Positions 35,436 to 47,027 of a DNA stretch of 64,000 bases are shown here, piece after piece (the first letter of the stretch is position 1; each line of letters opens with the position of its first letter). This stretch comes from Usnea hakonensis. Taxonomy: Eukaryota; Ascomycota; Lecanoromycetes; Lecanorales; Parmeliaceae. The stretch spans positions 1-64,000 of the forward strand of contig BLJB01000134.1 of the NCBI GenBank assembly GCA_013423325.1, given 5' to 3'. The position numbers were made by a program, and so were the translations under genes. The notes beneath the pieces were generated by a model. That model was not told the origin of the DNA. It did no database searches and worked only from the letters and a program-made list of their open reading frames with translations.

Positions 35436-37240
35436 ATGTCCCCCTCCCTCCCGCCAGAGCCACCTCTCCCCTGCCATTTACCCTCCATCATAGCACAGAC
35501 AATCTCAGAGGTCGAACAAACAGTGAAGACGCTGGGATTCCCGCCTCCAGAGTCCACAAAGCGCCCACAAAATCCCGCCCCACTCGGCCTGGCTCGCAAG
35601 CGTGCGATTGCAGTTCTGTTGGTCCTGACGAATCTAGTGCCAGTATGTTCGCCCTTCCTGTCGGCGTAATTCGGGGCTGACGTTTGCTCTAGATGATATC
35701 GTTCGGTCTTGGTATTGGAGGCGGTTTGATCATTGGTAAATCTCTGGGTGTGGATGGACCAAGTCAGGCGGCGTGGATCCCAGCCTCTTACTCGTACGCA
35801 TATCGATATCTTCTCTGAGGGACTATGCTGATTTTCTACGACCCACCAGATTGACGTCGGGGGCCTTCGTCATCATGACAGGCCGGCTTGGCTCTATCTA
35901 TGGTCACAAAAAAGTCTTGCTCGGCGGTGCTGCTTGGTGGGTCGTGTGGTCGTTCATCAATGCATTCTGCAACAACTTCATCCTCTTTAATGTTGCAAGA
36001 GCCTTGAGCGGTATCGGTGCAGCTATGATTGTACCTAATGCCATTGCAATCATTGGAACGACCCTCCCGCCTGGGAAGCTGCGGAACCTGAGTTTGGGCT
36101 TTTTCGGCGCCGGGGCTCCAGTGGGTGGATGGCTGGGGGCTTTGTTTGCGGGGCTTTTGGCTGAGCTTACGCCATGGAAATGGTTGTTTATCTTTATGTA
36201 TGTGTGGCCTCGTAGAGAACCCTGGGTGGAGCTGACAAGATGTGACCAGGGCCTTGCTGGGATTGATGGTTTTTGGAAATCTTGCGCTCCTGCTTCCTTC
36301 AGAAAGCCCTCCTAGCAAGTCAGAACCGATGGACTGGATCGGTTCTATGCTCGGGATCAGCGGCCTGATTACCTTCAATTTTGTCTGGAAGTACGTATCA
36401 TGAGTCTTGTATGAGAGGATGCGAGCTGACTCTTATAGCCAAGCTCCCACCGATGGTTGGGACTCCCCGTACGAGATCGCCCTCTTGGTCGTCTCCATCG
36501 TTTTCTTCGTGGCGTTCGCTGCGTGGGAACATAAATTTGCTCAACACCCTATCCTGCCCTTATCAATCTTCCGCGCCCCTTCATTCTTTCCACTCATCCT
36601 CGTGGTTCTCTTCAGCTTCATGTCCTACGGCACCTTTATCTGGTATCTCGTCGCCTGGCAGCAAGAAATCCGCCACTGGTCCGCCCTCGCTACTGCCATT
36701 GGCCTCACACCTATTGCCGTCTGCGCGGCCTCCGCAGCTTTCATCGCTGCGTGGCTCATTCCTCGACTGGCAGCTCAATGGATAATGGCAATCGGCGCTC
36801 TGGCGGTACTCGTGCCTCAGATCATCTTAGCGACGATGCCGGCACAGCAGTCCTATTGGCCGTCGGTATTTCCGGCCACTGTTATCCAGTCGTTTTGCCC
36901 AGACTTTATCTTCACGGCCGCTGCTATCATCGCAAGTAATAGCGTGAAGAGGAACGAGCAGGGGATTGCAGGGAGCTTGATCGGTACGTTGCAACTATAT
37001 GCAACGAGCACCGGACTAGGCTTTGCAGGCGTCGTAGAAGTGCATACCAATAACCATGGTACGGACTCGGTCAGAGGATATCGATCAGCGCTGTACTTCG
37101 GCATGGGTATGGCGGCGGCCGCGCTAGTGATTTGTGCCGCTTGGGTGAGGATGCCGAAAGATGTGAGGGAGGGGTGGCAGGGGGAAGATGTGATTACAGA
37201 TACGCGGCTGAATAAAGAAGAACCTATTTTGGTAGTGTAA
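35436..37240 (+). CDS. MFS drug:H+ antiporter-like transporter, 532 aa, 5 exons
   Basis: Plasma-membrane or organelle transporter of the major facilitator superfamily. Exons are 35436-35642, 35693-35793, 35850-36197, 36250-36390 and 36439-37240, all in phase. Residues 1-50 are a proline-rich cytosolic tail. The loop 2/3 signature GRLGSIYGHKK (motif A) follows the second membrane segment, and ALSGIGAAMIVPNAIAIIG fits the region around TM4. At least twelve hydrophobic segments follow, such as FFPLILVVLFSFMSYGTFIW and ALVICAAWVRMPKDVREGW near the end. The length and the single long C-terminal half suit the 14-TM DHA2 group. The substrate cannot be read from sequence. No partner biosynthetic genes flank it. 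Confidence 0.9.
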
Positions 37241-38577
37241 GCGTCGGATAACTTGAGTCTCAATAGCTCGAAGGAACAGTAGAATGTTACCTTTCCCAAT
37301 AGAATGCAAAATGTAGTGTAGAGCGGATTGTCATAGACATATTTACCCTTCTCCATGCAAAGCCGCACTCTCCTTTCCCGATCATGTGAGCGCTACCTTC
37401 TCTTGTCACTACACACCAAGTGTAGACGGATCAAATGATTGTCAGCAAGCAATATTTTACTTACCAAAGTATCCCCCCTTCTTACAATAGTACCGTTACT
37501 CTTCTTCGCTCTTTTGTAATCGAGAGCTTCAAAAATAGCATCACCAGATTGTACACCTCTCTTTATTCTCTCCAGAGTCTTAAAAGCCCCACCAGGCCTC
37601 CAGTCCCCAAGGTTAGCTTTTTAGCTTGCATTGGTCAGGCAGTGACGTATCGATAGACTTGTGCCTCGTTTATGTAACAAACTTTGACAGGTTGGGAGGT
37701 ATTTGATGGCCCTTTCAGCAATATTGTAGTCAAGGCCATGGAAAGGGGATGTGGAAGACAATGGAGCTCATGCTCGGATCTGTGATGGGGGAGTAGCTTA
37801 CGTGGACCGAGCTGAAGGAGTGGAAAACGCTGCTGCTGCTAGTAAAAGAAAGGGACACGGCTGCAGGGCTGTGATGGGAAAGTCCAATTTCGCTCGATCT
37901 CGCTCTGACCCCGTCCTCCACAACACCCCCCCTCCAGTGATATCCATACTTGTACCAGTCATCTACAGTTTCTTGTGGCAGCTCTTCGTGGAAGACAGGG
38001 GCTCTCGATCTCAATTATGCAGTCGCTATATTTGAATTTGGGAATATGTTCTAGCAGTGTACCACAACTGGTAGTAATGGACGGCCTTAGCCACACCAAG
38101 CAACGAGTCAAATTTATCGAAAAGGACGCTGAATGTGTTCTAGCGTGCCTTGTCCGTTCAAATAGATCTTTCGTTGTCATAAAATCTCGCGCATCAATTC
38201 TTTCAGAATGTGCTTGGCCTTTCATTATGGTATGTTGTATATTGTAACCATCAAGGTATGTATCTGGAGCTGACCCTCGAATGGAGCCTTATGGACGAAT
38301 TGCGGACCATGAGGAGAGAAGCCATAGAAGAGGTGAGAAAGTGATAAGACGATTGTCCGGGATCGCCAACGCCTGAGGCAAGGACTTTCTGGCTGATGGG
38401 GGAATGGATGACATGTTGCTGTTCTGTGAAAGCAAAACAGACTTGCGGGTGAATTGTGATATTCTCATACAGGTGATATCGAAGATCATCTCAGCCTGAT
38501 CAAAGGTTTAATGCGTCTGAGAAGTGAGATTTATGAAGGGCGCTAGTGAATCCTGTCCTCTTTTAAAGTCCTCCCAC
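37241..38577. other. intergenic region of 1.3 kb
   Basis: No firm gene. A minus-strand stretch around 37850-38000 reads RAPVFHEELPQETVDDWYK, which looks coding but has stops close by in frame and no ATG-linked exon that I can place. Confidence 0.4.
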
Positions 38578-38579
38578 TA

Positions 38580-39231
38580 CTCGTATTCACCCGGAAATGC
38601 ACCACCCTGGGATATGCACCATTAGGGTTAGGGCTTCCCACCCAAATTTGGTGGTAGGCAATGAATACTCTCTGCAATAGCAATTGTAATGCTTCAGGCA
38701 TGGTAATTTGAATGCTTCTCACATAGCCATTTGTATGCTTTAGGCAATGGTAATTTGAATGCTTCTCATATAGTAATTTGTATGCTTCTTATATGGCCAT
38801 TTGCATGCTTCAGGCATGGTAATTTGCATGCTTCTCACATGACCATTTGTATGCTTCTTATATGGCCATTTCTCTACCCTTAAAAAGAGACCCTAGGCCT
38901 CAAGAGCATACCTACCCCCCTATCTTATAGTATCGGACTACCTGTGTTGGATAATAACGTTATCATTGAGTTAAGGACGGCGATGTGCGAGGGGGAAGTT
39001 ATTAGGAGCGTCTGGAGCACGAATTAGCCCTATAATACCTCAATATTTCTTGATTTGAATACTCGCAAATATAGTGTACGGTCGTAATACTCTCAGGCAT
39101 ATTACTGACTGTAGAGCCAAAATGTATGCAAAATAACTAGGTGGGAGGCTCGAGTAAGTGGTATTTGGTGGAGTTAGCCCTAGCCCTAATGGTGCATTTC
39201 CCAGGGTGGTGCATTTCCGGGTGAATACGAG
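38580..39231. mobile_element. MITE with 57-bp terminal inverted repeats and TA target duplication
   Basis: The left end CTCGTATTCACCCGGAAATG and the right end CATTTCCGGGTGAATACGAG are perfect inverted copies. The pairing continues inward through GCACCACCCTGGG and GCACCATTAGGG to about 57 bp with only two or three differences. TA flanks the element on both sides (38578-38579 and 39232-39233), the target duplication of Tc1/mariner-type elements. No transposase frame exists in the 652 bp, so it is non-autonomous. The centre carries a 23-bp minisatellite. Confidence 0.88.
38681..38872. repeat. 23-bp minisatellite inside the MITE
   Basis: Seven to eight copies of a unit beginning ATTTGNATGCTTC, alternating between tails of CTCACATAGCC, AGGCATGGTA and TTATATGGCC. 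The spacing is 23 bases (one copy 24). It lies wholly within the element and has no coding potential. Confidence 0.85.
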
Positions 39232-39233
39232 TA

Positions 39234-41086
39234 AGTTCCGAAAAGTGGTGGGAGAAAAAATAAAAGCAGTACCTCTAAGCATTGACAGCAATTGTCGTAG
39301 CGATGGAGCATGCCCATGAGCAGTCCGAATCTCACGCTCAGCCATATTGACCGGATCGGACCATGGATCGATACCTATCCTCCCATCGCTCTTCCATCCT
39401 CGCCCTCGGCTGTACAACCTTCTTTCCTCTCGTGTCCACAGGTCCTCCTCCTCAACAACTACCCTCAATCCATGCCGCTACCGGTCTATCCTCAGAATAC
39501 TATCCTTCATGATACGATATATCGCACATCGATTGATGTTGGTCTAGACCAACAGGATATTCTTCCGGTTCGCGAGGCACGAGACGCCTTCAGAGAGCAA
39601 AGGCTAAGTGTAGGCCGAGAGCAGCACAAAAAGTAGGGATAGGTTCTGGGCTGTTGGTCATGCCAAAAAGGCTTTCTGGTGGTGAGACGCTACACAAGGC
39701 CAGTCATGGGCTACGGGGATTACGAGAGGCAAAGACGACGGGCGCACCCCTCCAGAGCTCCAACCAGTTTCTCCCACTTGAAAGAGTCACATGAAAGAAT
39801 AAGAGCCCGAAATAAATGGAAGTTTTGTCCCGCGCAGGACCAAATACGGAAAACTACAGCGGACACCTTCTGAAATTGATATCTGGAAAGAGCCGAGTCC
39901 CGGCAGGATCTAGCTTTCATGGGAGAGGCACTCAAGCCGTCGAAGATGAGAGGAAATGGCCAACACACGGCGTGAAGACGATGTATGCCGGGATGAGGAT
40001 ATCATTGGCTAACATAAGCCTGATGTCCAGGCTGTTCCAATCTTTTGTGAAGACTCCATAAATTAAATTTGCCGAGTTTCACAGGTAGAACTCGGTCTGA
40101 CCTCGCCTTCTAGAAGTGTTCTTCTCGAAGACTTACGCGATCTTTGATAGGTACCGCTTTGCCGTTGGTGGTTGCTGATACTGTTCCGCTCGAGCAGAGT
40201 CTCTACAGGTTCTTGTACGCCCTGATAATTTACTCATATTACGTGCACCAGCTACAGAAGCGCAACTCTAAACACTGGAGACTATTCATATGAGCATCAT
40301 ACTTTATGGGGGCGCTTGTCGCATGAAGCGAAACAAGGGCAGTCTCGCTGTGCCATGTTGGCCCAAGCGCGACCAAAGTACTGTTGTGTTAATATGTTTG
40401 ACCTGTGGCTGAATGGCGATGTGCAGCGAACGGGATGGTGAGTCAGAAGTTGACACATTTTGTGACACTGGCGGAGTACTGTTCCCCTTGACAATAGACT
40501 GCGCCGGATTACAGCATCATTGGCACGTTACAGCCACTAGCAAATGGCTTTGTCCACGTAAACTCGCAATCCTGGCACGAGGTTCCTACCATCGGTGATA
40601 ATGAATTCCGCCGCCGTAGATTATACCGCTTTGGAGATTGTTCCAGCGCAGGAGGTTATCGCACATTGATCGCGAGACTTTTCACTGAGTTGGCGACTTG
40701 GGCTTTTGTACAACGCACCACGACCGCTTGGAGGACTCCCATGATCGCATAATTCTTTTTCAAGAAGCAGATGACTGTGATACTGCCACTGGCTTCACGC
40801 GATGTTGAGAGAGAACGGCACGGAGTTTGTCAGTCTCTAGGCGTAATGCTTTGCGGTAAGTTCAGTGCTCAAAACGGCGAAATGCCAGGAATTAATTGCT
40901 CGCAGAACACCTTACAGAATAGTTGGTTCTGTATAAAGTGCGAGTCCAAGGCCTGCAATCTTTGCCGATTATGATCAGATCTGTTTTTGTTGCTAATGGA
41001 CACTTGGACTCTTTGGTTTGACTGCTCTCGCCGGAAGCTCTTAAACCTCATCCGATCGTGCACCCGCATGCCTGGGCCCACCGACT
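39234..41086. other. intergenic region of 1.85 kb
   Basis: No firm gene. An ATG frame at 39310-39636 (108 codons, PIALPSSPSAVQPSF) overlaps a minus-strand frame and has no recognisable features. The rest holds only short frames. Confidence 0.45.
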
Positions 41087-41623
41087 TCATGCATTCGTTG
41101 CGCTGCTAGGTTGCCCTGTCACGTCGGCAATCAACACATGCCCTGGCCCTAATACCGTCTGCCCGCCCAGCGCATCCACCGCCGGCACCCTCGGCCCCAA
41201 ACACTCCTTCAACAAGCCATCCGGACCCAGTAATTCCGCGTAGATCTCGGCATAGGTCAGCGAGACAATCTTGTCTACGTCAAACATCATCAGGGTGAGG
41301 CTACAAGTTCCCCATTCGGCCAGCACCGGCAGTCGGTCTGTTACGACAACGCTGGGGCGGTAGCTGAAACTGTGGGGTTCGACCAACGATTTTCCCCGAA
41401 CGAGGTCGTCGAGGGCGTGTTCGCAGTCGGCCCTTTTGACCGTGAAGAGGTGGCCGAGAGAATGGTCAAAGCAGTCGTTGTGCGTTGTGAGGCCGGTTGT
41501 GGTCAGGTTTGAAGTTTTCGGGGCGACGAGTCTTGATACATTGGTAATTGTTAATGGGTTTATTGACAGAGCGTTGCACCTGGTCCATGAGAAGAATGAA
41601 AGAAGTAAGAGAAGGTATATCAT
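41087..41623 (-). CDS. small secreted protein, 178 aa
   Basis: Starts at the ATG at 41623 with a signal peptide MIYLLLLLSFFSWTRCNALS. The mature region has cysteines in DCFDHS, DCEHALDDLV, GTCSLTLMMFD and ECLG. This order resembles a common fungal secreted family (CxxA..L, then W/GTCxIxL, then a helix ending in LLxxC, then a GG turn and a short strand, here DALGGQTVLGPGHVLIADVTG). Two sequons (NVS, NLT). Members are extracellular and mostly of unknown function. Single exon. Confidence 0.8.
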   Translation of the reverse strand: MIYLLLLLSFFSWTRCNALSINPLTITNVSRLVAPKTSNLTTTGLTTHNDCFDHSLGHLFTVKRADCEHALDDLVRGKSLVEPHSFSYRPSVVVTDRLPVLAEWGTCSLTLMMFDVDKIVSLTYAEIYAELLGPDGLLKECLGPRVPAVDALGGQTVLGPGHVLIADVTGQPSSATNA

Positions 41624-42724
41624 GATTGTCAATTGACCCTTGTTCCAACAAATCTAAGAAAGGAGAGTGCAGTGAATGATATAAACAAAACATGCACTGT
41701 CCTCGCGATCCGCCTGGCCTGTGGCAGTGTTGCGGCTACAGAGCAGTAAGTACCCACGTGTTGGGGGAGCTTCGCATGTTGGGGCGCATAATGATTACCG
41801 CGTACCATCGGCACTTTTGCACAAGTTGCACGGACGTGGGTCTCAGCAAGTCTAGCTGACAGAGCATCATGGCGATGTTTTAATTGGCTGGAAAAATCTT
41901 GATGTCACCTTCGAGGAAAGCTGTGGACGGATCGCATGCCGAATCTACCCAACGTCGCGTCAGAGCTGTAATGCCCACGTCGGAGCCGAAGTCAACGATG
42001 GCGTCGGAATATAGAGGAGTATATTTATGCGGTCCCGCCATTCTCGGGTATCCGTAGACTCAAAACCTGCTCTGAGGGGGCGACGCAATGACGTATGCAG
42101 CAAGACACATTTGCGCTCTGTGGAAGGGATAGCATGACTTGTAGTGGACCGTCACTGGTCGATGAGGTGCAATGTGCAGGGATACGAGGACGGTATTGAA
42201 CGCTATGGTGAGTGTGAAGAGAAAAGATAAGCAAAATGTTCCACCACGCTTTTAGTGCCTCAATGATGAGTCCTGTTGATACTGGCAAAATCCACAACGT
42301 TGGCGCATTCACATCCACGAAGTGATCACGCTCGCCAGAAAATGAGAAAAAGCCACTACGCTCATTCGTGTATCATTGCCTGCTCTTCTTTATAGCACTT
42401 AACAGAAGACTGGGTCTTCTTTAATATCTTCATCTTCTTTTGGCTTCTGCGTTGCGAATATCGGGGCGGGAGGCAGAGTCGAGCATCAAGATGGCACACG
42501 AAGTTTCCTATCTCGGGACAGTCCATCGAAGGGAGTCCTTCGATGTTATCGTAAGGTTACGTTTGAAGCCTTCCGTTGCGTTTGTCATTTCGTCGAATGG
42601 GCACGCCTAGTTGCCTTGTGGAGGGAACTATATGGTGGCCTGACCCCTGCTGGAATCTGCTGACATACGGGCGAGTCCAGTCTCCAAAGTCCAGCGGACA
42701 GCCTTGTTGATCACATTTACTGCT
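41624..42724. other. intergenic region of 1.1 kb
   Basis: Holds the promoters of the divergent genes at 41623 (minus) and 42725 (plus). Short frames only; nothing else is recognised. Confidence 0.45.
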
Positions 42725-43363
42725 ATGTGCCAAATGTTTCACGAGACACACGAGAAATGCACATGTATCTTTATTCAGGCACATTTTGCTCCTTGCGCCG
42801 CATACTCTCACGCTCATCCAGAAGTGCTTGTTGAAAGACCTGACCCGTTTGCCGACACCAAAAGACATTCTACTGACTTTGATCCTTTTGCGTACCCGCA
42901 AGACCGGTCCGCAGACCTTGTCTTGAAAACAGAAGCTGTGGGGAAGGCCGCAAGGCCCAAGCTCCTGACGAGGAATTTCCGAGTTCTTGATCTCGCGTGT
43001 CACGGCATTGACTTTGTGAGCATCGATATCAACGAATTGCGCGCACCCAAGGGTCTGCGTTGCTCGGATCTAAATACGCCAAGGCTCGTTCATCGTCCGA
43101 AGCGGGAAATCGTGGCTTACAGGCTCTGTGATATACCTCATATGTTGGAAAAGGTAGAGAGCAAAGTAAAATGGCAAGAAGAAGATCGTAGGAAGGAGGC
43201 GGAGAAGGGGGAGGGGGAGGCAAAGGACAAGGAAAAGGAGAATGAGAAGGGGAAGGGCTTTCTACAGAAAACGGCGAAGCTTGGCAAGGCGGCTATCAGG
43301 TCACTCAAGGGCGTTGTCAGCGGAAAGTCGAAAAAATTGAAGAACTCGACCGGCTATTGGTAG
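42725..43363 (+). CDS. cysteine-started, lysine-rich protein, 212 aa
   Basis: First in-frame ATG at 42725. It begins MCQMFHETHEKCTCIFIQAH with further Cys near residue 30. Many small fungal proteins start in this way (MC...C.C...C) and may bind metal, though this is not shown. The middle is ordinary (DFVSIDINELRAPKG). Residues 150-185 are Lys/Glu repeats (EAEKGEGEAKDKEKENEK), followed by a helix FLQKTAKLGKAAIRSLKG and a basic tail. There is no signal peptide. The function is unknown. A 5' exon cannot be excluded because the frame is open upstream. Confidence 0.6.
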   Translation: MCQMFHETHEKCTCIFIQAHFAPCAAYSHAHPEVLVERPDPFADTKRHSTDFDPFAYPQDRSADLVLKTEAVGKAARPKLLTRNFRVLDLACHGIDFVSIDINELRAPKGLRCSDLNTPRLVHRPKREIVAYRLCDIPHMLEKVESKVKWQEEDRRKEAEKGEGEAKDKEKENEKGKGFLQKTAKLGKAAIRSLKGVVSGKSKKLKNSTGYW

Positions 43364-44138
43364 GTCGGGGACGAAGGTCCTGCAAACATAGAAGAAATAG
43401 GCAATGAGGGAAAGAAACCCAACCCCTTTGAATCGAGCAATGATGAGGAATATTTCGATGAAATGGCTATGGGGTCCTGCCCTTGGGAGGGTAATGGAAA
43501 CCATATGGCAGGTCCGATAGTTGGAGCCTGCGTCAGTGGATCTCACTTCAAGTACATGGTCTGCGGGTGAATAAAAGTTATCTTCGGCAGAGGTCTCTGA
43601 GGCAAGACGACAATAGGCGCCTTGACGGTGATGTACAGGGTAGTTGATTATGTCTGTCTAGCCGGACGATCTGGTACGCATTTTGGATTGATCTGTGGAC
43701 ATTACCAGTGTCTGCAAGTCCCGTCTATACCTACATCACGTCATATCCTGCCCGAGCAATAAACCCTAGTGTCATATGGTGTCCTGGAAGTGAACGTTCC
43801 GTTTCTGATCAATTGATAGGATTCGGCGACTTGAATACAAAGGAGCGGACTGCTTGTGAATCTGTGGGAAGGATCAGATATGTCGCCGCTAGCATACTCT
43901 TCTGATAGTCAACTTTTTGTAGCTTACCTACCTTAGCTTCTCTGCCAAGACGCTACTTTAGAGCGTCGTATGGACATTCCTTTTTGTTGCTAGGCTAGAT
44001 CTTCGTCCCGGCAAATTCTTGAATCTTTCGGCTTTTATCCAGCTTCATCAAGGTATGTAAGAAGGAAGATATCTACATTTCTTAAGGTATTCTTTTCTTT
44101 CAAAATCCGAATTACTGAGCCTCCATAATATTCTAATC
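43364..44138. other. intergenic region of 775 bases
   Basis: Nothing recognised apart from the presumed promoter of the acetyltransferase gene. Confidence 0.45.
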
Positions 44139-45062
44139 ATGTCTTACAACATTCTACCAGTGGCACCGACGGACTTGCCTGATATTTCCGTCATTTGTGA
44201 TGCCGCTTTCAAAGACGACCCAATCGTCGGACACCTGATGGCCAATGTTTTACCCGACGTCAAGCAAGCTTATGATATGCACTATTGGGAGAATCAGCTT
44301 GTGATGAGCGAGTTCAATGGAATGAGATTAAGGAAACTTGTTGATGAGGATGGGTACGACCGCTAGCGACTCAGGAATGGAGGATTGGGCTGTGCACTAA
44401 TTTGTAGCTAGAAAAACGCTAGCTTTCGCAAAATGGCAGTATCCGTTTACATTATCGCCGGAGCAGGCGGAGAAGAAAGCACAGCTCAAACGACTTATAG
44501 AGCTACAGCATCCACTTCCATCGGGAGCAAACAAAGAACTTTACCGTGTCTTCTTCGGGGCATTGGAAGAGAAGAAAGCTAAATGGATGGATGAGACCAA
44601 AGACTACTGTGAGTTGGACATTACTGCGATACTTCCTGGGTAGAACCACGCCTCAACCCCGGCGAGTATTTGTACTGTACAGTACAATTATCTATGACGT
44701 TTTGCATAAAAGAAATATCAAGATTTCAATTCATTCCGCATGGTGCTGTATATCCTTCTTGACCACAACGCTTCACCATCACCTAGCCTGAGACTGATCA
44801 TTGATTGCTAGTACTCCAAATTCTCGGCGTCTCGCCCGCTCATCAGCGCAGAGGTATTGGCGCTATGCTTATCCGCGAAGGCCTTGCCGATGCCGACAGA
44901 CACGACGCAAGGACTTACATTGAAGCATCGCCTGCGGGCTATGGGCTTTACTTACGCCATGGCTGGAAGCAGGTTGATGAGATTGTCATTGACATCGGCA
45001 AGTATCGAGGGCATGGGGTGGCGACCGAGAAGCTGCTCGTCAGAGAGCCAGGTGGTAAATAA
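44139..45062 (+). CDS. GNAT-family N-acetyltransferase, 220 aa, 3 exons
   Basis: Transfers an acetyl group from acetyl-CoA to an amine; the substrate is unknown. Exons are 44139-44353, 44412-44608 and 44812-45062, in phase. The N-terminal part ISVICDAAFKDDPIVGHLM and the acidic-basic middle (LSPEQAEKKAQLKRLIEL) fit the fungal GNAT layout. Exon 3 holds motif A: LQILGVSPAHQRRGIGAML, where Q149-R-R-G-I-G-A155 is the pyrophosphate-binding QxxGxG/A loop. Motif B follows (ARTYIEASPAGYGLYLRHGW). The second intron is unusually long (203 bases) for this window and might contain an unrecognised alternative exon. Intron 1 uses the second of two close AG acceptors (TAGCTAG), since the first would give a stop. 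Confidence 0.88.
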
Positions 45063-45588
45063 GGTCTGTCAAGAGAGACTTGGACGATCTACAGAATCAG
45101 CAAATTTCCACGTATTGGGTCTAAGCCACCGAACAGGTCGATACAGCGAATGCTTCGATTAGGATTCAGATGACAGCAATTCTAATTTTTAGGTTCCTCG
45201 CAAAAAATTTCTCTGTGGATAATGACCGATACCGAAACATAGAGAAACATCTCTCGCTATATTAGGTGACAACTTATCGCCAGCAGCTATGACGGTGACT
45301 GGTCTTTCTTAGATCTATTAGCTTGCACTACGTTCAGACGTGTTGGCGCATAGCTGTTGTCAGCTTATACCCGATGCGGATCGGATCCACACGGTCCATA
45401 GTCCTTCATCTCGCATGGTGGGACCGTCGTACAATAATGTCTTACGACTGGCCCCGCGTTCAAGCGACGATGATCCAGGCGACTTCCTTCCATCCAGACA
45501 CCAAAGACATTTGCAATATGATAATTACAACAGCCGACAATTTGCCAGTATTGGCATTTTCACCCTAGTGCTTCATTATGCCCTCAGT
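45063..45588. other. intergenic region of 526 bases
   Basis: No gene recognised; short open frames only. Confidence 0.4.
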
Positions 45589-46071
45589 ATGCAAAAGTAG
45601 TTCTCGTCCGGACTCTGTTGGGCTACTTTTACCTTGTTGACGACGGCTCAAACGGTGACTGTTGACTCCGTTCCCTCCTCGCTAAATCTTTGCGCAGCAG
45701 CACTAGAGACCGTCCACGCCGGTCCCTATTATGCCAGAAATTGCTAATATAACAATCAGAACACTGCCACTCTCCTCGGTTCTCCGAGCGGTAACCTCCA
45801 GTCCGTCATCCGTGATATCGGCTCTCCTAGCTCTAGCAATGCGTACACGCCATTCTTCAAAGACATCGCATTCGCACCTTACGTGCGAAAAGTCTTTTCC
45901 AACATTGCCAAAGAAGCCTGGGTCCGTCCTGAGCCTGGCCGATCTTCAGTCTTTCCCGTCTTCACCTGCGTCGATGACCGGGATCAAGTCACTTACCTGG
46001 GAAATGTTATACTCCAAGACACCTACATTTCCTACCGTACCCACGGTTGGGCTGTATTAGTTTTACTTTAA
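45589..46071 (+). pseudogene. decayed secreted metallopeptidase-like gene
   Basis: From ATG 45589 a single frame of 161 codons reads as one protein but is broken by TAG at codon 4 (45598) and TAA at codon 53 (45745). The first part looks like a signal peptide (GLCWATFTLLTTAQT). After the second stop it reads TPFFKDIAFAPYVRKVFSNI and AKEAW, then FTCVDDRDQVTYLGN. That order (FFK.., VRxVFxxIAxEA, C-x-D, then a strand) recalls the deuterolysin/M35-like secreted peptidase family, but no HExxH is present and the usual end cysteine is lost. Both stops are one C-to-T change away from a glutamine codon (CAG, CAA). Misplaced introns could be an alternative explanation. Confidence 0.5.
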
Positions 46072-47027
46072 AGACCTGAGATTCTTCTCTCACCGCTATT
46101 CTTCACGTATCCAGCCATACCAGTCTTATCGACAGCGAAATGCGTGACCGTCAAACCACGCTTGTATCATTTCGTTCAAGATGGTTTCATATTGGTCAAG
46201 TATCAATTGTAAATCATCTTTCACGAGTTGGTCCGTTACTATAATTGGCCGACTGAAGAACTTCACCCCGATGTCTACGCGATCAACTTGGTGGTGAATG
46301 CATAAAATTCGGTCTACCATGCAGCAAGTCAGTGAACGACCTTACCCGTGCTTCTACTGGCCCCGCATCATACTTTTTTGCTGATCCCTTGCGGCAGATA
46401 TACGATTGGGTTGTACAAATTTCCCAACCGTGAGAGCCCGACCAGCAGGTCGAGGTCGATGTAGTGAGGTTGAACTTTTAGAGACTAGCTCAAACAGTAC
46501 CGCGCTCAGCGCGAATGAAAGCGTTGCACTCGTGCTTTAATATGTGTCAATTGCTGCAGCGTCGCTAGTGCAGGCTCCTGTAGGCGTCAATCCTAATTTG
46601 ACGAGTCGGAGACTAGGACTCACTTCGCCATCTTCCTCCTCAAGAACGGAGACGCTTTTAACATCTCAGATTAATGCTCCTCCTACTATTTGATAGACCG
46701 CTTTGTTCTAGAAATGAGATCCCGGCTTGACTCCAACTCATTTGCGTAGGCTATCCTTGCTAAGAGACCTAGAGGGTCGAGCTGGCTGGACAGTGATTCA
46801 GGGAGAAAGGGCGTATAGGAGTTTGCGGAGTGTGAGTCTAGGATTCATGCTATGTCTTTTAAGTAAAGACTCGCTGCGCACTCAAAGATCTGATGTAGAA
46901 AGATCCTTACATGGTCTCACTACATTGGGACTATTGTGCGTACTATCACAGTTTGTTTGATTCTGTGCTAAATCCATTCTGCAAGCTACTGTCTTTCACT
47001 GCCATGAACATTCAATCCACTTTACCC
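46072..47027. other. intergenic region of 956 bases
   Basis: A minus-strand 64-codon ATG frame at 46126-46320 (VKDDLQLILDQYETILNEM) has protein-like composition but no support beyond that. Nothing else is recognised. Confidence 0.35.

Noticed and set aside
39310..39636. 108-codon plus-strand ATG frame
   Set aside because: Overlaps an equally long antisense frame, no recognisable features, next to a MITE end.
46126..46320. 64-codon minus-strand ATG frame with helical composition
   Set aside because: Too short and isolated to separate from chance; kept only as a note in the intergenic entry.
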